Below the pieces are notes generated by a model. The model did not search any database and was not told the origin of the DNA. It saw only the letters and a program-made list of their open reading frames with translations. A stretch of DNA of 47,028 bases from Euryarchaeota archaeon UBA259 (GTDB lineage Archaea > Thermoplasmatota > Poseidoniia > Poseidoniales > Poseidoniaceae). Made by a program: the position numbers and the translations under genes. The stretch lies in contig DAXG01000014.1 in the NCBI GenBank assembly GCA_002506275.1, positions 1-47,028 on the forward strand, read 5' to 3'. Shown piece by piece: positions 17,801 through 26,800 of the stretch (positions are counted from its first letter, which is position 1; every line of letters begins with the position of its first letter).

Positions 17801-20800
17801 GACTCGCACAGCAAAGACCGAACCATTTCGGTGGTTTTGTCTGATGGTGGAGACCCACCAAGCGGCCTGAACGTCAGCACAACTGCTGGAGTCGGACCTA
17901 CTCTGTACTACCGAATCACATCTGCAGATGGCACAACTGGATCTTGGACTACTGAAGTCCTCACTCCTCAAAGTTCCTCGACTCGAGCAGAGTGTGCGAC
18001 CAGTGCATGCACATGGTCTGCAGACATCGAAGACCTCGAACGTGGTTCAGAAGTTGAGTACTACCTCTATGCAGAAGATACGTCGAACGCATCAACTGCA
18101 GTCAACACATTGACAACCAGCACCGAATCCTTCGGTGTTGGCGACCCGAACAAGATGTTCATTGTCGAATGGAGAGACATGCAATACACAAACAACAACT
18201 TCCGATGTACATACCAAGCAGTCTTCTACGACGTCACGAATGAAATTGAATTCCATTACGATGATGCTTGTAAGAATGCATACGATGCGACAACAGTCGG
18301 ATTTATGGATCAAACCCGCTCAAAGGGACAGACTATTCGTCACAGCACGAGTACCTCGTACCTTAACGGCGCAAATCCCCACACCAACAACTACCGAATC
18401 TCCACAGACAGTGGAGACGGTTCTTGGGAATCCTTCGATCGAGGTATGACCGCAATGTCGAACGGTATTGCTAGCGATATCCAAGGTACATCTGGTGGAA
18501 GCCCATCAGGATACTACTGTTCTTCGAGTTACTACTTCCGAACCTATGGCGCACAATGTGCAGATAACATTGCAATGCCGAATGGATTCAACTTTACTTA
18601 CTTCGGAACAGATTACAACTACACAGACAGTAACGATCGAATTAACATCGAACGTCACGGTAACATGCACTTCGTAGGCAGCGGTTCAACCGCGAACGTC
18701 CGTGCAATGACGACCTGGTACGGCAACATGCCGAAACTACCTTATTCGTCGAACAGTGCTGCACCAGCAGGATTGATTGCACCTTACTGGTCCTACTACG
18801 GAACTTACTACTGCTACCAAAACACTGGTGCTGACTGTGGTGTATTCTACCGAACCATGCCTTTCGAAGGCAAGGGTACTGATATCACTTCAGATATTAC
18901 CTCCGATACCACTTGGGATGCTACAGACAGTCCAATCCGAATTAATCCGGCTGGCGACTATCTAACCATTTCAGCAGATCTAACCATTGAAGCTGGAACC
19001 GTTATCCAAGTTGGTGCTGGCAAGGGAATCTCCTTTGACGGTGCATGTGACCAGATGACAATCAACGGTAACTCCACCGACCACGTCCTTTTCGAAGGAT
19101 ACGCTGGAGCAGATTGGAAGGGTATGGCATTCACTGGGGCTTGTTCAACAAGCACAGATAACCGCCACGTCTTCTCTTATGTTGACTTCAAGAACACATC
19201 TGACGCAGCCATTGCTGCCGGTTCACGCCACGGCTCGAGCCCAATTAGCAATGCCAACGTTGGGAACTTCACAATGGACCACGTGACATTCACGAACGTC
19301 GGTGCAGCTTTCGAACACGGAAGCGGCCAAGGAACTGTCCTATCGATGACTGAATTCAGTGTCGATGGAACCGACGGTTCATGTTTCGACTTCGCTGAAG
19401 ATACTGACGCAAGCCTAACTGAAGGAACAATTGCTAACTGCAACTTAGACGGTGGCGCCAACGACGGTGCTATTGTCAACGTAGCAGGTTCGACTGGTGG
19501 TGCACTCTTCTTAGAGAACCTCACAATTACCAACGCATACGTGAACTTGATTAGTGTCGATTTGGATATGGTTACCATCTCAAACGTCACTGCAACAGCA
19601 GCGACCACACAATCTGGTGCAGCACTGAACTCTGATGCAGGCGCAGGTGCTGAAGTTGATATCTTCAACTTCGATGCTACTGATTACACATCAGTTTCGA
19701 TTGACGCCATGGGCTCGATCATGATGACTGACGTGGATGTCGGAGCCGCTCAAATGAACTTCATGCCTGGTGGAAGCACGACTTCCTCCACGACTGGCGC
19801 ATTTGGAGACAATGCAGAATTCGACAACATTACAGCAGGTTTCATGAACATGCGAAACTTGCAACCTGGGGTCTTCAAGGGTATTACTGTTGATGATTTG
19901 AAAATTGCAGGCGACACGACGAACTCAGACACCGTAGTTATCGACGATCTCGACGTCGGTCATTTCGAAGTAACTGGATGCAGTGGATGGAACTTGCTGG
20001 TCACTTCAATGACTGCAGAGCGGTTCACTTCCAACGGATGTTCAGCAGCCAAGAACACAGTGACAATTGCTGATTCAACCATTGCACACACATCTGCACT
20101 TGATTCAGCAGTTTATGCACGATACTCTGATGTGACGATTGGTGAAACCACCATGACCTCAACAACAGCAGGAGCAAACAGCATCTACCTCGCACAAGCA
20201 GATACGAACTCGAACGTTCGTCTCATTGCAGTCACTCAAAACGGGGACGATTGTGCTGATGCAACCGGTGGAACTGGAGACTGTGACGTTGATGTCGCCT
20301 CTTCATCCTCTGAGATTTGGTTTGGTGGATTGGCAACAGTTCGAACATACCGAATGGCGCTTGTCAACAACGTTGCAACACAAATCTTCAAGTCTGGACA
20401 CACCGTTACTGCTGCAGTAACAGACAGTTCCAGTTCAGAACTCTTTGAAGTTGGAAGTCACATCACTGATTCGGCAACATCGAACCTCGGAGCTGCGAGT
20501 GTTTGGGTCATCACCGGCGATGAGTCGGGTGGAAACACTTACTCAAACCACAATATCCGTGCATTCGGGCCAGCAGGTCAGAACGAAACAATGACCAGTG
20601 CCTCGTGGTATCCTACTGCAGGATTTACCATTGGCAGTACAATTGACCTTTTGCTTGAACCAGCACCTGTTGACTTCGATCAAGCCGGCATGGATTGTGC
20701 TTGGATGGACGCCTATGTCGACCCATCCAACGGCGCGCAATTGCCTACAAACGGAACCACAGCCACTGGAGCAACAATCTTTGAGTTTGACGGAACGCCG

Positions 20801-23800
20801 ATGACCCTATCTGCTGACCTTACCCTCGATGGTTGTGTCATGATTCTCAAGGGATCATCGCTCAAGGTGAAGAGCACTGCAACAAGCAGTCCAGTTCTCA
20901 CCCTTACAAACGGTGGAAAAGTAGTCGTTAGTGTCTCAGCAGATACTGGCGCAGTTGGTGCAATCAGCGCGGTTTCGGCTTCGTATGGACTCAACATCGA
21001 CATCGTACAAGGAACACTTGAACTCGATGGCGGAACTCTACGTGACGTCGCACAAGATTCAACCACCGACGCCGCCCTACTTATCGGCGATGGAGCTACT
21101 TTGAAGATGATGGATGGTGCAACAATTTACGGTGCATCAGCAAACTCCGACGAAATGGCAACTGTGAAGGTGAACGGAGGAACTGTGAACATCGCAGATT
21201 CGTCGATTGTGAACACCGGTCAAACTGGAACAGCCCTTTGGGTTGAAGCATCTGGTGGCTCCATTGACAATGTTATTGTCAAGAACGCTGCAGTAGGTAT
21301 TCAATCCTTTAACGGTGCTCCACAAGTGGATGGCTTCACCTCGACAGACAACACCGTTGGTGTTGATGTCTACGGTGGAATGTCGCTACCAACAATTTAC
21401 CGAAGTACATTGCTAAGCGGTCAAAGCACCGGTTGGACAACCTACAAGATTGACTTGTCGACCTTCCTCGGAGATGACTTCTTGCAAGTTGGTACGAACA
21501 GTATCTACGGCGGTGGAAATGCTCACCCAAGATACAATTACGCTACGACCAAGTATTACATGATCACCGACCGATACAACATTGAATTGGAAGATGATAA
21601 TGGAAACGTTTGGAACATTACTGATTCAGAACACCTTGGATACTATCCAGTCAGCGCTGCAGACCCTAAGTCTGGTGCAACTGGATACTCGACCTACGCT
21701 GCTGGAGCAGTTGGCGGTGTGCCAAGTTGGGATTGTAATACCTATGGCTACGCATACGGTCCAAATTACCCATCGAGCTTTATTGGATATTACTACCAAA
21801 TCTATCAGCGAATGTCTGGTTCTAGCCCGTCATACCCTGGTTACTACACAGACAAGCCACTTGAATTTGGATTCGACTGGGAGCATATCGAAGGCGTCTC
21901 ACCAACAGGTTCGTACGCTTACTATCCTTACCATTACTGGGGTGCATCCTACAGCACATACCAGGCTATGTACAACCCAGTGTTCTATCCTCCAGAAGGG
22001 TTCAAGGGAAGCTACAACATTTGTTACGACCGGGCCTACAGTTACTACATGAGTGCTGGACAAGGTGCTCGAATGACCATGCCGACAATCGACATTTCTG
22101 CTGCAAACATCAGCAAGGTCTCGTTGTACATGGACGTTCTACACAACCGTGCAGATAACTACCAAGATCGCCTTGAAGTTGTCGCCCGTTCGGGTGATAA
22201 CGCAGCACTACTTGGTGCCTACGCTCGTGAATCCGGAACTCCTCTCTTCAAGGATGGAACAATCACTGGCGCTGACACAGGTGTAATGATCGGCGGCGAA
22301 TTCGCTGCTGGACACATCCAAGATGTAACAGTGACCAGCCCAACCGATTCAGGTTTGGAAGTCACAGGTCAAACTGCAGCAACCAGCGACGGATTAACCG
22401 TCACGGGTGGAGATTACGGTGTCCTCATTGGCAACTCAGCATCCGGTTCCATGGATTTCATGAACATTGATTTCGATGGTAACACAAACGCTGGAATGTA
22501 CTATTCGAAGGATCTAGCAGGTGCTATGTCCGGAACTGTCGTGAACAGTGCTGCAGCATTCAAGTACGGACCAAACACGGACAACGATGTAACTTACTCT
22601 GACTTATCAATCGCCACCAATACAGTTGGTGTAGAAGCTGGCGGAAGCGGTGATTTCACGTTCACAGATGTGGCGATGAGTAACACGAAGGATTTCTCTA
22701 TCACCGGACAATCGAACATTGAATTCATCGAAGGAACTGTGGACTCGACTACAGTTGATGTCACAGGTACAGGCGAGTTTACTCGCATGCGATCTCTGGA
22801 AGTTGAGTTACTCGCTGATACATTTGCCGTTCCTGATGCAACAGTCACATTGATTGATGGGGATGGAGCAGCAGCAGGCTCTGGTACAACAGATTCGAGC
22901 GGTATTGCAGAAGGATTGAATTTCGTAACAGCAACAGTCGACAGCAGTGGATTATACATTCCGTCACTGACTGGATATGAAGTGATGAGTGTCGCCAAGA
23001 TCGACTACTACTACACCACTTCAACGAATAACCTTGCAGATTTCCGATATGCATCTCAAGCAGTAACGCTTAGCGATTTAACAGGTAACAGTGCTACTGT
23101 ACCACTTACCAACCAGATTACTGAGCGTGTATGTTGGTATTCGACCAGTACACAATACACGACCGTCTCTCCATGTGCAGGTTCATTCTTCACGAGCGGT
23201 GTTCGTACCTATGACGATGGAAACGGTGGAACTGTCAACGAGTATGCATACTCGAATTCCTTGACAATTGGACAAGAAGACAACACGATCATGATGGATA
23301 CACCTTACATCTACTTCAAGTCGAACACTCCGTACAATTTGAACGGAACTACAATTCTGTCAACTGGAGCCTACGACTTCTACGGTACACAGCGTTGGTA
23401 CACAAGTTACCCTTACGGTGGCCAAGTCTACATGAACGATGCAGCCATGTACGGTGTTGCTGTTGATGATGAAGGCGATATGTTTGGTGTTGAAGTTGGT
23501 TACTATGGATCACCAATTACCACGTTTGTCGCGAACAACACAATCTTCTCCAATGTTGCGAAGATTTCATCTCAGAACGGTTACACTTGGGGTACCTCGT
23601 CACAATACCTTTGGGAAATTGAAGAGTTCTCGGTCACGAACTCAACGATTACGCACTACCAAGGATACACAGAACTCAACAACGCAATCCAAAACACCGA
23701 TATCTGTATGATTCTTGGTGGCGGTGAAAACTCAGTCGTGAGTGACAACATCTTCAACGACTGTGGTGTAGGTGTTCACCTGCAACGTTCACCTTACTGG

Positions 23801-26800
23801 AACCGGCATGCCGGTGTCGTTGGTGCAGACAACGCAACAATCTCCAACAACATCTTCAACGATGGTGGAGAAATTGCAGATATCTGGCTTTACCGTGACG
23901 GTTCATCCGACAACGCAATGATTTCTGGTAACATCCTGAACAACGGTGGCGCTGCAGCAGCAGCTATTGCACTGTACGACGGAAGTCACACTGGAGTGAT
24001 GATTAGTGGAAACACGATCAACGCAGCTACGGACGGAATATACATTGACAACGCCTTGGATTACCGAATCACCGGTAACACAATCACGGGTGCTGGAGAT
24101 GCTTCATATGCAGCAATCAGCGCTTTGGAAGGCTACGGTGATATCGATAACAACACAATCATTGATGCCGACGGTGGTATCATTGTCGACAGTGCAACAT
24201 CACCACCGGCGCCAACAACTTCGTTGTGTTCAATTGCCAGCAACTCGTACCGATACACTGCCACATGCAGTGCAACGCTCGCTGCAGGTAAGACATTGGA
24301 TATCAACATCGCAACAGACAGTTGGGGATACGAAGCATCAATTGATGTAACGAAGCCTGATGGAACGGTTGACAGTTTCGGCCGTGGAACAAGCACAACA
24401 TTCGCGAGCAACACACAGTATACGCCTCTTGTATCCTACTCTGCTCCTGGACTGTACGCTGTTTCCTTGCAAGATTCGTACGGTGACGGTGGAACAGATG
24501 TCTTCATGGTTGAAGGTGGAGTTGCTGCTGGTTACGCCGGCCCAACTATCGCTGACAATTCGATTGGCATCTCTGCCGGTCGTACAGCACCAAGTGCTGT
24601 CGGACTTGTTTTCGAAGACTGTGATGGAGTGAGCATTAATTCCGCTCGAAACACCATTACATTGTCGGACATTGCAATGGACATTGACAACTGTGACGTT
24701 ACCGACGTTTCCTCAGTGATTACCGGTTCGAACGATGCTTCAACCGTTGGTATTGATTCTGATGATGCGAGCGGAGATACGCTTACCCTCAGTGGAACTA
24801 CAATCTCTGGTTATGCAACCGGTGTCGAAAAGACAAGTGGAGAACTCATCCTAACAGGTGATGCATCCATCACTGGAAGCGACTACGGTGTCAGTGTTGA
24901 TGATGCAACTGTTGTAGCCATCAATGCTGCAGTGAACGGTGGAGCAACCGGAACCGGTCTCCACGTTGTTGACAGCGATGATGTGTGGGTCTACCCAATG
25001 AACGCTTCCGGATTGGTCGGAATGTACGTCGAGAACTCACCATTCCGCTGGGATGGAGGAACCTCGACTGCTACGACCACGCTCGAAGTGGTTGAATCAC
25101 AAGGTAGTATTGAAAACATGACTTGGACAACCTCGTCGACTCAAATTGATGCGGGAAGCAATGCCTACGTTACATCGATTGGTAACACCATCGATGAAAA
25201 CCGCCTGGTCGTTGATTCATCTGCAACTATTGATGAGGCAAACTTGTTCTCCATGGAATCAACTCACTTGAACGCAGCTCCTACAAAGGAAGTTGCAATG
25301 ATGATTAAGTCCACAGACGGAACACGAGCATCCTATGTTTCTACAACCTTCCAACCTGAAGTCATGACCGTTGACGGTTCAAATGACGACTGGATTGGTG
25401 GAAACGCCCTCAACCCATCTGGCTATGCAATGCCAGGTCTCATGAGCGGTGATGGAACAAACGACATGCTTGTTACTTACATCGAAGGGGACGACCTTTA
25501 CATTGGTCTTACCGGTGAAGATCTCGCAGCCAGCGACGTTCTGATTTACCTCAGCGTTGACGGCAGCGGAAGCAGCACTGGTTACAACCTCGGTGGTTCA
25601 CACAACCTGCCATTCCAAGCCAACTACGTGCTTTGGGCAGACAGTGAGAGTTCTTACGACTTGTACAGCTACGGTTTCCTTGGATGGGGCGCTACCTCAC
25701 TCAGCTCGGCTACCGTCGATGTTGCATCTGCATCTGGATTGACTGAAATTTCCATACCGTTCTCACGAATTGGTGGAACTCCAAGTCAAATCGACATAGT
25801 TGCCATTGTTCAAGGTGAATCGACTGCTGATGTCAGCACCGTTCACCCAACACAAACCATTGATTCGGCGAACACACTTCAGAACTTCACTCAGTACATC
25901 ACCGTCGAACTTACTCACGATGATTTGTTGACTGGAGAAATTAACGACGAAGTGCTGGTTTACCGCTCTTACAAGGGTTCGAACACACCAAGTGTCGCTA
26001 AGAACTATGACGTCATTATCAAGACGGAAGCAGATTGTGAATACGACTGGGAAACAACAACGGATTTGTCGCTAGCGACAAACGTTGAAATCACCATGAA
26101 CATGGCTCGTGCTTGCCCTGAGATTCAATCGACTCTCGATGATATCTCCGTGGCAGAAGACTCTGGTGCCTACACCTTTAGCCTAACCAACTTGGCTGAT
26201 GACGTGCAAGACCTTGAGGCTGATCTCACTTGGACATCCGCTGCAGGAACCCTCGTCGCTTACGACAATGTGCTTGTAGACTGGAACCAAAATGGACAAA
26301 CTGTAACCATTACTCCTCTTGACGACCAATTTGGAACTCTTGAATACGAGTTTGAAGTTACTGACAGCAATGGATTGACTGACAAGAAGAACATTACCTT
26401 CGAAGTTACCAACGTGAACGATGCTCCGGTTATCTGCAACGTTGAGGACGCAGGATGTATGCCAATCTTCTCCTCTGACGACAGCTTTGACAACATCCTT
26501 GCAGAAGGATTTGGAACACACACCAAGGACCTTGGTACTGTTTCGAACGCTTCCAAGTCTTACATCCGAGACATGGCTAACGAGCAATCGCCTGTTCGCC
26601 AAATCTATGATTGGGATGCATCTGTTGACTCAACCTGTGTTGCGTTCACTGTAGAAGTGAACACGCTCAACTCGTTGATTATCACTGAGAACACATCCAA
26701 CGAAAAGGGCGGTTCATGCACAGTTACGCTTGAACTCTCTGATGATGGCGCTGAGAACACTGCAGCTACACCGTACACAGTCGACTTCTCAGTCGCACCA

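Noticed and set aside
19177..19668. Long minus-strand open frames inside the giant gene (also 22594-22998, 20713-21066)
   Set aside because: They are antisense shadows produced by the repetitive, biased codon use of the giant gene and lack protein-like composition.
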